Positions 42,201-50,354 of a stretch of 64,000 nt of DNA are shown piece by piece; within the stretch, counting starts at the first letter, position 1, and each line of letters opens with the position of its first letter. The notes below the pieces were generated by a model, which was given only the letters and a program-made list of their open reading frames with translations, was not told where the DNA came from and made no database searches. Location: NCBI RefSeq assembly GCF_021390245.1, contig NZ_JAJUXH010000017.1, positions 62,001-126,000 of the forward strand. Direction: 5' to 3'. A program made the translations under genes and the position numbers. The stretch is from Dyadobacter sp. CY323 (GTDB lineage: Bacteria > Bacteroidota > Bacteroidia > Cytophagales > Spirosomataceae).

Positions 42201-42241
42201 ACATCGTGGGTGTATATACCGAGCACGAGGGATCGAAATAA
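39212..42241 (+). CDS. Exported double-domain amidohydrolase
   Basis: 1009 residues with a signal peptide (MFKQLSTLLAGLTVGICCYG). Two amidohydrolase-like units are fused. Residues of about 25-430 start RYAFINATIVVDSKTSIPSGSM, but the metal HxH is replaced (PSLIDLDSDYG). Residues of about 555-990 have the complete set: DEHSHIALF (HxH), CHSYVQSE, FTHILEGYK and NSDDAEMARR (Asp). Only the second unit should be catalytic, probably on an imide, amide or peptide-like substrate (imidazolonepropionase-like class). It is followed 29 bp later by a second, degenerate amidohydrolase, probably its partner. Confidence 0.88.
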   Translation: MFKQLSTLLAGLTVGICCYGQETFPKNGAYDERPGRYAFINATIVVDSKTSIPSGSMLIENGIIREVGKQVKVPAGTVVVDLKGKFIYPSLIDLDSDYGMPEVRRDRPAGGRQTPQLESNKKGAYGWNQAIQPENDASLLFTPDAKKAGDLRKIGFGTVLVHAHDGIVRGNGALVTLTDEPANKALLNRKASAHFSFSKGTSTQTYPSSTMGVVALLRQNYYDADWYSKAGKGKEANLSLDAFNQIKTLPSFFETGDKYSILRADKVGDEFGIQYIIKGGGDEYQRIKEVKATKATLILPLQFPDAYDVTDPWDADVVSMAQLKHWELAPKNTSEVAKAEIPFALTTSGLKNKADFWKNLKTAIEYGLPKEKALEALTTLPASLIKAENQVGSLKAGLLANFIITSGDLFGKDNVIYENWIQGKKFILSPLNAPDVRGTYSLSLNNQPGGQLQITGSSEKPDYKVVIQDSIKITPKGILSNELLTLTYQPDKKVAGSIRLTGWMTGTGLSGEGVLPDGTVIPWSATLSQKYQQAAVKDSTVAKPKETGPVVYPFVGFGNEELPKQETVLIKNATIWTNEKEGVLQNADVIVQNGKISKIGKSLSAPSGAKTIDGTGKHLTSGIIDEHSHIALFTINEGGQTSSAEVRMSDVINPDDINIYRQLAGGVTASHLLHGSANSIGGQSAMIKLKWGASQSEMLLPDVRTIKFALGENVKQSNWGDVARVRFPQTRMGVEQVYFDHFLRAKEYAKSWKIYNANSKKQAGNMPRRDIELDALAEILANERFITCHSYVQSEINMLMHVADSLNFKINTFTHILEGYKLADGMAKRGIGGSTFADWWAYKMEVKEAIPYNAALMYHEGVTVAINSDDAEMARRLNQEAAKTVEYGGVPEEEAWKMVTLNPAKLLHVDDRMGSVKAGKDADLVLWNAHPLSIYARPEFTMIEGTVYFDRKKDEEKQKLLASERERLIQKMLGDKAEGKPTQKPQATQPKMWHCEDIVGVYTEHEGSK

Positions 42242-42270
42242 CACAAACTCAGACTTTAATTCCGACCACA

Positions 42271-43584
42271 ATGAAAAATATACTTTTTAAAGTTTTAGGC
42301 AGTTTCATTCTGCTGACTGGATTTTTTCGCAATGCAAACGCTCAGAATCCGGCGCCAGCAGCACCTCAAACGAAACCGATCATTCTCACTGGTGCTACCA
42401 TTCATGTTGGCAATGGGCAAGTGATCCAGAATGGGGTGATCGCTTTTGACAAAGGTATTATCACGCAAATCGGGCCGGCGGGATCTATGCAAATCCCGGC
42501 TGGCACCGAGGTGATCGACGTGAAAGAAAAGCATATTTATCCGGGCATCATCTCTCTCAATACCACGGTCGGTTTGCAGGAAGTTGCTTCCGTCCGCGCT
42601 ACACTTGATTTTGCCGAAGTCGGTGAAATAAACCCACACGTACGGGCTTTGGTTGCTTATAATACGGATTCAGAGGTAATCCCGACATTGAGAGGTAACG
42701 GTATTCTTGTGTCTCAGTCGGTTCCGCAGGGCGGAGTCATTTCCGGATCTTCGTCGATTTTTTATAGCGACGGATGGAATTGGGAAGATGCTGTTTTGAA
42801 AAAAGATGATGGCGTATGGTTGTCTTGGCCGTCTTTCCTGGCCAGCAGCTTTAATAATGAAGATTTCACGGTTTCGGTCAAAAGAAATGAGAAACGTCAG
42901 GAATCAATCGACCTGATCAGGAAAACGTTTTCGGAAGCAAAGGGATATGCCGAAATACCAGAGCCAAGTCCGGTTAACTTGCGTTTAGCCGCAATGAAGC
43001 CGCTTTTTAACGGCTCGGCTAATCTCTACGTCCGTGCTGATTACGCCAAAGACATTGTAGAGATCGTCAAGTTTGCCAGAGAAGCCGGGGTGAAGAAAGT
43101 TGTAATTGTGGGTGGAAACGAGTCTTATAAAGTTGCTGCCTTCCTCAAAGAAAATAGCGTACCTGTTATCCTGAACCCCACGCACAGGCTTCCGGATCGT
43201 GTTGACGAAAATGTGTACCTACCTTATGAATTGCCAGGTTTGCTTCACAAAGCCGGTGTAAAAGTGGCGGTTACCTATGCAGACGAATGGTGGAGAACGC
43301 GGAATCTTGCGTTTCTGGCAGGTACTTCATCGGGCTTTGGCAATGTAACTTCTGAAGAGGCATTGCAATTTATTACCAGGAATGCAGCTGAGATTATAGG
43401 TGCTGAAAATTTGGTTGGAACTCTGGAAAAAGGAAAACATGCCTCACTAGTGGTGTCCGGCGGTGATATGCTCGATATGCGGGGCAATGTAGTTCAAATG
43501 GTTTTCATTAAAGGTGCAAAAGTGAATCTGGACGATAAGCAAAAGCGACTTTATGAAAAGTATAAGGGGAAATATGGGAAGTAG
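42271..43584 (+). CDS. Exported amidohydrolase-family protein lacking the metal HxH
   Basis: Start placed at 42271, where MKNILFKVLGSFILLTGFFRNANAQ forms a signal peptide, giving 437 residues; the frame is open upstream only inside the previous gene. KPIILTGATIHVGNGQVIQNGVI and GTLEKGKHASLVVSGGDMLDM are the beta-sandwich parts of amidohydrolases. At the place of HxH it reads YPGIISLNTTVG, so the binuclear metal site is missing. It resembles the N-terminal half of the preceding protein. It may be a non-catalytic subunit or have a different chemistry; co-transcribed. Confidence 0.85.
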   Translation: MKNILFKVLGSFILLTGFFRNANAQNPAPAAPQTKPIILTGATIHVGNGQVIQNGVIAFDKGIITQIGPAGSMQIPAGTEVIDVKEKHIYPGIISLNTTVGLQEVASVRATLDFAEVGEINPHVRALVAYNTDSEVIPTLRGNGILVSQSVPQGGVISGSSSIFYSDGWNWEDAVLKKDDGVWLSWPSFLASSFNNEDFTVSVKRNEKRQESIDLIRKTFSEAKGYAEIPEPSPVNLRLAAMKPLFNGSANLYVRADYAKDIVEIVKFAREAGVKKVVIVGGNESYKVAAFLKENSVPVILNPTHRLPDRVDENVYLPYELPGLLHKAGVKVAVTYADEWWRTRNLAFLAGTSSGFGNVTSEEALQFITRNAAEIIGAENLVGTLEKGKHASLVVSGGDMLDMRGNVVQMVFIKGAKVNLDDKQKRLYEKYKGKYGK

Positions 43585-43599
43585 AAAAGGTTTGCCCGA

Positions 43600-44238
43600 C
43601 TAAATATTATTTGTCTTGATGAACGACTTCAGTTGCGCAGCCCAGATCTCATATCCCTTATCATTCAAATGAATTCTGTCCTTTTGTAAGTCTTGCCTAA
43701 GCTGCTTTTTGTCAGATAGAAAAGGATTTAAATCGATGTGCTTGATGTTTCTTATTTTGCACAACTGCTTTATCCCCAGCCTGATAGAGTCTATACTGGC
43801 ATTCACTTTCGGGTTATCATATTGATAAAAGGGTTCCTGAAAAACGGGAATGATGTTATGTTTCTGAAGCGAGTCAGCAAGCAAATTCAGGTTTTCAACT
43901 ACATTGCTTGCCTGATAACAACGTTTCCCGATATCGTTAAACCCACACAAAACGAAGCAGTATTTCGGTTTATTGGAGAGTACCAACGGGAGTAATAAAG
44001 CAACCTGCTCGGAAGTAAATCCACCCCAGCCGATTGTCTTTACATCGGTTCTTCCAAGTAACATATTCCATTTTCCGTTCTGAATATGGGAATCTCCCAG
44101 CATTACAATATGAGCACTGCCTTTCCGGTCGACTATTTTTTCTATTAATGGCTCCCGTTTCCGATAGAGGTATAAGAGGACGACGCAAAGCGCGATGAAA
44201 TTCAGTGCCAGAGATCCAATAAAGATGAATTTTTTCAT
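43600..44238 (-). CDS. SGNH/GDSL hydrolase, membrane-anchored
   Basis: 212 residues. An N-terminal membrane segment (FIFIGSLALNFIALCVVLLYLY) is followed by a GDSL-type domain: block I IVMLGDSHIQ (Ser), block II glycine in IGWGGFTSEQ, block III CGFNDIGK (GxND) and block V DRIHLNDKGYEIWA (Asp and His). All four SGNH positions are filled, so it should be an active esterase or acyl hydrolase in the periplasm. It starts 11 bp after the acyltransferase gene on the same strand, which suggests they add and remove (or relay) acyl groups on the same glycan. Confidence 0.9.
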   Translation of the reverse strand: MKKFIFIGSLALNFIALCVVLLYLYRKREPLIEKIVDRKGSAHIVMLGDSHIQNGKWNMLLGRTDVKTIGWGGFTSEQVALLLPLVLSNKPKYCFVLCGFNDIGKRCYQASNVVENLNLLADSLQKHNIIPVFQEPFYQYDNPKVNASIDSIRLGIKQLCKIRNIKHIDLNPFLSDKKQLRQDLQKDRIHLNDKGYEIWAAQLKSFIKTNNI

Positions 44239-44249
44239 ATTATTCCAGT

Positions 44250-45338
44250 TTATCGCACTCGTTCAGTTGTAAGCAGGGATTTTTTATTCTTGCTATTTAT
44301 AAAATCTAAAAGGGGCTTCTCAACGAATTTGTAGCAAAGGCATCCGAAAATTGTCAGGGATGTGACGAGTATGAAAAACTCAATATAGCCGTTGTTGAAC
44401 ACCTTATGAAGAGGGTTTCTAAGTAATGTAATGCCGATATAGTGGGTTAAGTATACGGAGTACGATGCATCTCCCAGGTATACCAGCGCTTTCTTAAAGG
44501 GCCCGCCTATTTTAGATATCTCCATGGAAACCAATGCATAAATAATGAGAGCATAAGGCACACCAAAGGTGAGACTATCCATTTTAGGCAACAGTCGGAG
44601 TTCCAAAGCTTCATTCGTCCACGATATCATCAACAGTATAATGCCGGCAATAAGCACAGCTTGTGATAGTAGGCGATTCCCAATTGTTCTTCGCTTTAAC
44701 GCCAGCTCAGCAATAAGGCACCCATACATAAATTCAAGGTTTTTAGGATTGAAAATCGTGACAAGCAGCGTGTTGTCGGCAACTTCAACGACCGAAAAGC
44801 TTACGATAGCGATCCCGATTAGCCAGAGTGCCCCGATAAAAAGCAGCACTTTCTTTCTGGTTAAAATGGCAAAACCAAAAAGTAGATAAAAAAGTAATTC
44901 AAAAGTCAGTGTCCAGGCCACAGGAATAATGGGCATCTCATTGTCTGCAACACGGGTGGGGTAGAGCGTAAATGATTTGATGATTCCGGCCGCATCAAGA
45001 TCAATCCAACTGACGAGCGGATTTCCGGTTATCTTGGTTTTTACCAGGTGTACCAGGATAACAAGAAAGGTATAAAGCCAGTAAATAGGGAAAATTCGTA
45101 TAAGCCGCTTGGATAAATAGGTAGTATAGGATGCTGGCCGTCCAAGATAGCTGTAATTGACATAATAGATAATAAACCCGCTCAGTACAAAAAAGAAGTC
45201 CACTCCATTCCATCCGATGATCAGGAAACCTGAAAACAAATTTTTGTCAATCAGGTTGGTGTGGGCAAGAACAACGATCAGTGCGGCGAGCCCGCGACAA
45301 ATCTGAAGATTGTAGAAAACCTTTTTGTCATTCATCAA
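44250..45338 (-). CDS. Acyltransferase 3 family membrane protein
   Basis: 362 residues, about ten membrane helices. NLQICRGLAALIVVLAHTNLI has the conserved Arg and putative catalytic His26. GVDFFFVLSGFIIYYV and IPVAWTLTFELLFYLLFG complete the family signature, close to the exopolysaccharide acyltransferase (ExoZ-like) branch. It is probably an O-acetylation step of surface polysaccharide. It forms a two-gene unit with the SGNH hydrolase downstream. It is the second acyltransferase 3 in the window, and the two are clearly different proteins. Confidence 0.92.
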   Translation of the reverse strand: MMNDKKVFYNLQICRGLAALIVVLAHTNLIDKNLFSGFLIIGWNGVDFFFVLSGFIIYYVNYSYLGRPASYTTYLSKRLIRIFPIYWLYTFLVILVHLVKTKITGNPLVSWIDLDAAGIIKSFTLYPTRVADNEMPIIPVAWTLTFELLFYLLFGFAILTRKKVLLFIGALWLIGIAIVSFSVVEVADNTLLVTIFNPKNLEFMYGCLIAELALKRRTIGNRLLSQAVLIAGIILLMISWTNEALELRLLPKMDSLTFGVPYALIIYALVSMEISKIGGPFKKALVYLGDASYSVYLTHYIGITLLRNPLHKVFNNGYIEFFILVTSLTIFGCLCYKFVEKPLLDFINSKNKKSLLTTERVR

Positions 45339-45465
45339 CTAAATAGTCTGGTGGTGTACGAATTGGAATTTGCCGGAAATTTCACTTAAAATAGGAAACC
45401 AAAATCAAAGTAGCTATTTGAATTTTCTACCGGCGATAAGAGCCAGCAAAAAGGTCAGTAACGCC

Positions 45466-46305
45466 TCAATCCTCCCCAACCAAATAGACCCCATCGTCAG
45501 CGATTTTGATCAGGCCTTGCTTATACAGAGCGCCGATGGATTTTTTGAATACTTTTTTGCTGATTTGTAATCGTTTGTAAATGTCTTCCGGGGAGCTGTT
45601 GTCGGATAAATTGAGGAAGCCTTTTCCTTTTTTTATTTCTTCCAAAATAGTTTTTGCTGCGGGTTCAACAGGTTCGTAACCAGGTTTTTGCAGGCTTAAA
45701 TCAAGTTTGTTCTCGTCACGGATTTTCTTGACGTAACCTTTTAGTGAGTCACCTACTTTTAATTCCCGAAAAACCTCATTGCCGTAAATAAGGCCTTTGT
45801 GATATTGATTAACGACCGCATTGTATCCAAGGTCGGTTTTTTGCCAGATCAGCAAATCCACCTCGTCTCCTTCTTTAACTGTCAAACGTTCGTTCTCGAG
45901 GAACTTATCAATGCGGGACGAAGCCATCAACCGCGATGATTTTTGGTCCATATAAAGAAAAACCACGTACCATTCGCCGATTTCCATGGGGTAACTTTGC
46001 TCGCGGAAAGGAACAAAAAGGTCTTTAATTAAACCCCAATCCAGAAAAGCGCCATGTTCAGAAACATCCTTTACCTCTAAAAAGGCGAATTCATTCCGGA
46101 TGATTTTTGGAGTTTGGGTTGTGGCAACCGGACGGTCTTCAGAATCGAGGTAAACGAACACTTTGATGTTGTCGCCAACCTGCATGTCGTCGGTAAGATA
46201 TTGGTTGGGAAGGAGCACTTCTTCACCTTCCACATCACTTAAAAACATTCCTACACTTGTTACCCGCTCGATGGTCAGGTGATTATATTTTCCTATAAAA
46301 AGCAT
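45466..46305 (-). CDS. S1-domain RNA-binding protein, CvfB-like
   Basis: 279 residues, cytoplasmic. Several S1/OB-fold units can be seen: LTIERVTSVGMFLSDVEGEEVLLPNQYL, NEFAFLEVKDVSEHGAFLDWGLIKDLFVPF and GLIYGNEVFRELKVGDSLKGYVKKIRDENKLDLSLQ. A winged-helix C-terminus follows (SPEDIYKRLQISKKVFKKSIGALYKQGLI). This is the order in CvfB/YitL proteins, which bind RNA and affect virulence-gene expression in staphylococci. The role here is unknown. It is monocistronic. Confidence 0.9.
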   Translation of the reverse strand: MLFIGKYNHLTIERVTSVGMFLSDVEGEEVLLPNQYLTDDMQVGDNIKVFVYLDSEDRPVATTQTPKIIRNEFAFLEVKDVSEHGAFLDWGLIKDLFVPFREQSYPMEIGEWYVVFLYMDQKSSRLMASSRIDKFLENERLTVKEGDEVDLLIWQKTDLGYNAVVNQYHKGLIYGNEVFRELKVGDSLKGYVKKIRDENKLDLSLQKPGYEPVEPAAKTILEEIKKGKGFLNLSDNSSPEDIYKRLQISKKVFKKSIGALYKQGLIKIADDGVYLVGED

Positions 46306-46355
46306 TTTGAAAAGTCAAACGGTTGCCTGCAAAGGTAGTATTTTCAGCCCGACAT

Positions 46356-48758
46356 TCAGTCTTCATCGCCATTATCACCCTTACTATCCATATTTTGCCT
46401 TTCTTTTGACCGGTTTAAACGGTAGGAGAGTGTAACCAGAAACTGACGCTGCCTGAATTGAAATTCCGAGCGGGAATAATAGCCGGCATTTTCGACAATG
46501 CTTCGCCTTTTATTCGAATTGAGAAGATCACGAACACTAGCCGTAATTGTACCACGCCCTTTTAAAACATCTTTGGATAGACCTAAATCTATAAAATACA
46601 CCGAAAGGTCACGGCCCTGCGTGGTACGTCTTGGCGCGCGGTAGTTGAGTGAGGATTGAAAGTCAACGGCTTTGAACAAGGTGATCCGGGATGAAAACCG
46701 GCTTGTCCAGGTATATGTGTCGCTTTTCAAAATTTTATCATTGTAAACTCCCTGGTTTACTGCGCGGAAAATATTGGCATTTGCGGTTAGTTTCCACCAG
46801 GGTGCGGGATCGTAGGTCAGGTTAAATTCAAAACCATATGCATCGCCGGTTGACAGATTGACCGGTGTGACGGTGGTAAATCCGGTTGAATCAACAGATG
46901 TAATGTTTTCCACAACGCCGAGCCGGTGGCGGTAGTAAATACTGGAAAGCAGCGTTCCTTTTTCCATATTTATCAAATGTCCCGCCTCGAATGAATGTGT
47001 GAATTCCGGATTAAGAAGCGGGTTTCCAGCTCTGAAAACGCGGGAATCGCTGAAATTGGAAAAAGGTAGCAAATCACGAAAATTGGGACGGCTCAACCGG
47101 TAACTATAACTCAGCTGCAAAGTTTGCGTTTCCTGCATTTTGTATGAAAGGTGAATGCTTGGAAACACATTAAAGTACTGACGATGATTGGTTTGCGAGG
47201 TTTTCTTTAACTCTGTAAGAATGTCGCTGTACTCGCCGCGAAGGCCCGCCTGGATAAATAATTTGCCGAACTGATTACTTGCCATCAGGTAGGCAGCGTG
47301 AATTTTTTCATCATAGGTGAACATATTATCGTAGGCCGGAAGTATAATCCAGCGCATTTCGTCGTCTCTTTGATGCACGGAGAAATCGTTGTCCAGACGC
47401 CGGATTGAGGTTTTCAGGCCGGTTTCGATTTTGCCGTCTTTCCCAAATGGCTGAATGTAATCCAGCTGTGCTAAGAAGTTGCGCTCGTCTTCGGTATTAT
47501 AGGACCGCTGGGCGATGCTGGTTTCATTGATATCCCCGGTTTGATTGTATTTCGCGGCCTCCGTTTCATCACTCAAAATGTACTTGGCGTCGACTGTGAG
47601 GCTCTGACCTTTCTTTTCAAAAGTCTTTTTGTAGTTAAATGCGGCTTCGATATTCGTTCTCGGCTCCGTTTCATTTTCGGTCCGAATGACGGTTTGTGTC
47701 AATGCGTTGTTGAAATCATAGTCCCTATATGTGAGTTGGGACTGGTTGTCGTTTTGTGATTTCCGGAAGGATAAAGTTCCAGTAAATGTGTTGAAATTGT
47801 TTAAAAAGTAATCCGCACCCACCATCACGTTGTTCGAATATCCCGAGCGATTCCGGGTCGTATTTTGTTCATACACAAAACTGGTATCTGCCCCATTGTA
47901 TTCCTGGCGCGAACTTCCTCGGCCGGGACCTTCGCGATACATCAGGCCGTAATTTGCAATGAGATTTACCTTTTTTGCTCTGTAATTGACATTAAAAGAA
48001 CCTCCGAAGTTGGATGGATAACCCGCAGTTCCGGTGAATGAACCGTTCAGGCCGTAACGGATATTTTTCTTCATTACAATGTTCAGAATTCCTACTTCAC
48101 CTTCTGCATCGTAACGTGACGAAGGATTCGTAATGATCTCGATACTTTCAATGAGGTCGCCTGGAATCTGCCGCAGCGCTTCCGCCGGATTGAGACCTAC
48201 CATTCCGGATTGTTTGCCATCGATCAGTATCCGCACATTCCCACTTCCCCGCAATGCCACATTCCCTTCCACATCCACAGTTACCGAAGGCATATTATTA
48301 AGAATATCGGATGCATTACTGCCGATGTTACTCAGGTCTTTACCCACATTAAACACCCGTTTGTCCAGTTGTAAATCCATCTGGCTCTTTTCACCGCGGA
48401 CTACCAGTTCTTGCAGCGTCTGAGCACTCGATGTCATGGCGACAACCCCAATATTTGTATCCTGATTAATGACATTTACGTTCGGGACAATCACCTCATT
48501 GAGGGATAGGAAAGTGATTTTGAGAAAATATTTGCCCGACTCTGCCGGGACTGTGAATGCGCCATTCTCGTCCGACGTAGAGCCGCCGATCAGGGTAGAG
48601 TCGTTAAAAGAGTATAATGCAATGTTTGCGAATGGAACCGGCTTTTTGTCTGCATCCTGCAATCGACCTTTAATCGCGTAGGAGGCTGCTTCATCCTGGG
48701 CGGCGGCGGAAGTATGGATCAGAGTGAACAAAAGAAAAAACGGAAGCAGGTTCTTCAT
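46356..48758 (-). CDS. TonB-dependent outer-membrane receptor family protein
   Basis: 800 residues with a signal peptide (LLPFFLLFTLIHTSAAAQ). Residues 25-110 are a carboxypeptidase-regulatory-like domain (YAIKGRLQDADKKPVPFANIALYSF). Residues of about 125-230 are the plug (VTVDVEGNVALRGSGNVRILIDGK). The rest is the outer-membrane beta-barrel of the Bacteroidota-specific class, ending in FLVTLSYRLNRSKE. Unlike SusC proteins it has no SusD partner and is short, so the substrate is more likely a metal chelate or small molecule, or signalling. Its 219-bp upstream gap separates it from the efflux operon terminator. Confidence 0.93.
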   Translation of the reverse strand: MKNLLPFFLLFTLIHTSAAAQDEAASYAIKGRLQDADKKPVPFANIALYSFNDSTLIGGSTSDENGAFTVPAESGKYFLKITFLSLNEVIVPNVNVINQDTNIGVVAMTSSAQTLQELVVRGEKSQMDLQLDKRVFNVGKDLSNIGSNASDILNNMPSVTVDVEGNVALRGSGNVRILIDGKQSGMVGLNPAEALRQIPGDLIESIEIITNPSSRYDAEGEVGILNIVMKKNIRYGLNGSFTGTAGYPSNFGGSFNVNYRAKKVNLIANYGLMYREGPGRGSSRQEYNGADTSFVYEQNTTRNRSGYSNNVMVGADYFLNNFNTFTGTLSFRKSQNDNQSQLTYRDYDFNNALTQTVIRTENETEPRTNIEAAFNYKKTFEKKGQSLTVDAKYILSDETEAAKYNQTGDINETSIAQRSYNTEDERNFLAQLDYIQPFGKDGKIETGLKTSIRRLDNDFSVHQRDDEMRWIILPAYDNMFTYDEKIHAAYLMASNQFGKLFIQAGLRGEYSDILTELKKTSQTNHRQYFNVFPSIHLSYKMQETQTLQLSYSYRLSRPNFRDLLPFSNFSDSRVFRAGNPLLNPEFTHSFEAGHLINMEKGTLLSSIYYRHRLGVVENITSVDSTGFTTVTPVNLSTGDAYGFEFNLTYDPAPWWKLTANANIFRAVNQGVYNDKILKSDTYTWTSRFSSRITLFKAVDFQSSLNYRAPRRTTQGRDLSVYFIDLGLSKDVLKGRGTITASVRDLLNSNKRRSIVENAGYYSRSEFQFRQRQFLVTLSYRLNRSKERQNMDSKGDNGDED

Positions 48759-48934
48759 AAAAATATTTTGACGTAGCAGAAAAAGGATGACGCGCTCCGG
48801 TTGAAGCAGGTAATCTATTGGATCAGTAAATGCAGTGGAGGTTTAATGGCTTTTTAATGGTAAGCCAAATAAAGGGTTAAAAACTTGTGCCACAATGCAT
48901 TGTTGGTTTTTTGATATACCCCTGATAACGAGAA

Positions 48935-48958
48935 AAGCCGCTCTGATGCGAGCGGCTT
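48935..48958 (-). terminator. Terminator of the RND efflux operon
   Basis: AAGCCGCTC (48935-48943) and GAGCGGCTT (48950-48958) form a 9-bp stem around a 6-nt loop. On the minus strand a T run follows, 20 bases beyond the tolC-like stop. Confidence 0.8.
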
Positions 48959-48977
48959 CCCCTATGAGCAGATCACT

Positions 48978-50306
48978 TTACTGCAGTAAATTGCTAAGTC
49001 TTTTCAATTCAATTTCTGCCGCTTTTGCCGCATAATTGAGGTTGATCATCCGGTAACCCGCATCTTCAAAACTTCTCTGCGCTTCGCGAACATCAATAAT
49101 GGTGGCCTGAATCAGTTCGAAACGTTGTAATGTCAGGTCGAGGAGCTGCCTGCTGAGGCTGTAATTTTGCTTTTGAGTTTCCAGCTGTTCCAATGAGCTG
49201 AGGTAGGTTTGATACATTTTAACTACGCCCGCATTGTAATCTCTGAGTATAGAACTTCTTTGCAATTCTGCGCTGGATACGTTGATTTCAGCGGCTTGCT
49301 GTTGTCTTTTAAATGCCGATCCATTATAAATCGGTATGGAAAGGGTCAGACCTGCATTCGGCCCAACCGTTCTGTTGAGCAACGTAAAACCCGCAGCCGT
49401 CTGGTTTCGTGAATAATTGTAAGCTGTATTGAACCGCACAGTAGGATAGCGAAGTGCAGCCGTTTCCCTCACAATAAGCTCATTAATGCGAATTTGATGA
49501 TCCGCCGCTTTTACGTCGGCATTCTGTGCAAGACGATCCATGATCGTATTCAGGTTCAGGTTATTCTCGACGGTAATGGTATCTTTTATGGTTACTGCGG
49601 ATTTCGGATCCAGTGTAAGAATTCTTAAAAGCTCCGTTTTCGCCACCTGCGCGACCATTAACTGGTCCTGGAAAGTTTGATTAAGTGTATTTAAATCGAT
49701 CTGAGCCTGAAAAAGATCCGCATTATTTGCCATTCCAGCCTCTTTCCTCACCTTTAATATTTCCAAACGCTTTTCGGATGCAGAAATAGAGGTACGGACT
49801 GTATTGAGGTAGCTCAACTGACGGACCACATCGTAATAGCTCGTCATTACTAATGCAATGGTATTCTGAATCTGGGAGTTAAGTAATTCCTGACTTTGGT
49901 ATTGCAGTTCGGCAAGTCGTTTTTTTGTTGAGACAACCCGTTTTCCATTATAAAGCAACAACCCGACCGACAGACTAAGCTGTGTATTATTTCCGGCAGC
50001 TGCATTACGGTTGATATTTGTACCGTCATTCAACTTCTGCGTTACCTGCGTAATCTGCTCGGTATTTGCCGCATTTGCAGCTACCACGGGAAGTCCGCCC
50101 GCTACGCCGTAATTGTTAAGAACGGTGTTGATTTCAACGTTGTTTTTCGCAATCTCAATTTCATAATTGTTTTTCAATGCGGTGGCAATCGCTTCGTCTA
50201 AGGTTAAATTCAACGTGTCGGGTGCCTGGAAGCTGAATGCCTTGCTTCCATAAAGCAAAATAAACAACACTAACTTTTTGTTCTTAATAAGCGCGAGCGG
50301 GTTCAT
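48978..50306 (-). CDS. TolC-family outer-membrane efflux channel
   Basis: 442 residues with a signal peptide (LVLFILLYGSKAFSFQ). LTLDEAIATALKNNYEIEIAKNNVEI starts the first outer-membrane efflux repeat; long coiled-coil hairpins follow in two repeats (MANNADLFQAQIDLNTLNQTF and the C-terminal IIDVREAQRSFEDAGYRMINLNY). It forms the trimeric exit duct for the RND pump encoded directly upstream (48-bp gap) and is the last gene of that operon. Confidence 0.93.
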   Translation of the reverse strand: MNPLALIKNKKLVLFILLYGSKAFSFQAPDTLNLTLDEAIATALKNNYEIEIAKNNVEINTVLNNYGVAGGLPVVAANAANTEQITQVTQKLNDGTNINRNAAAGNNTQLSLSVGLLLYNGKRVVSTKKRLAELQYQSQELLNSQIQNTIALVMTSYYDVVRQLSYLNTVRTSISASEKRLEILKVRKEAGMANNADLFQAQIDLNTLNQTFQDQLMVAQVAKTELLRILTLDPKSAVTIKDTITVENNLNLNTIMDRLAQNADVKAADHQIRINELIVRETAALRYPTVRFNTAYNYSRNQTAAGFTLLNRTVGPNAGLTLSIPIYNGSAFKRQQQAAEINVSSAELQRSSILRDYNAGVVKMYQTYLSSLEQLETQKQNYSLSRQLLDLTLQRFELIQATIIDVREAQRSFEDAGYRMINLNYAAKAAEIELKRLSNLLQ

Positions 50307-50354
50307 GCAAAAACAATATGGATTTATATAAAGATTTCAAAGACAGTTTTTTAT

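Noticed and set aside
42187..42270. Upstream extension of the second amidohydrolase
   Set aside because: It overlaps the previous gene, and the signal peptide begins at the ATG at 42271.
48892..48903. ACAATGCATTGT palindrome upstream of the TonB receptor gene
   Set aside because: A single 12-bp palindrome with no second copy and no clear promoter near it; chance is likely.
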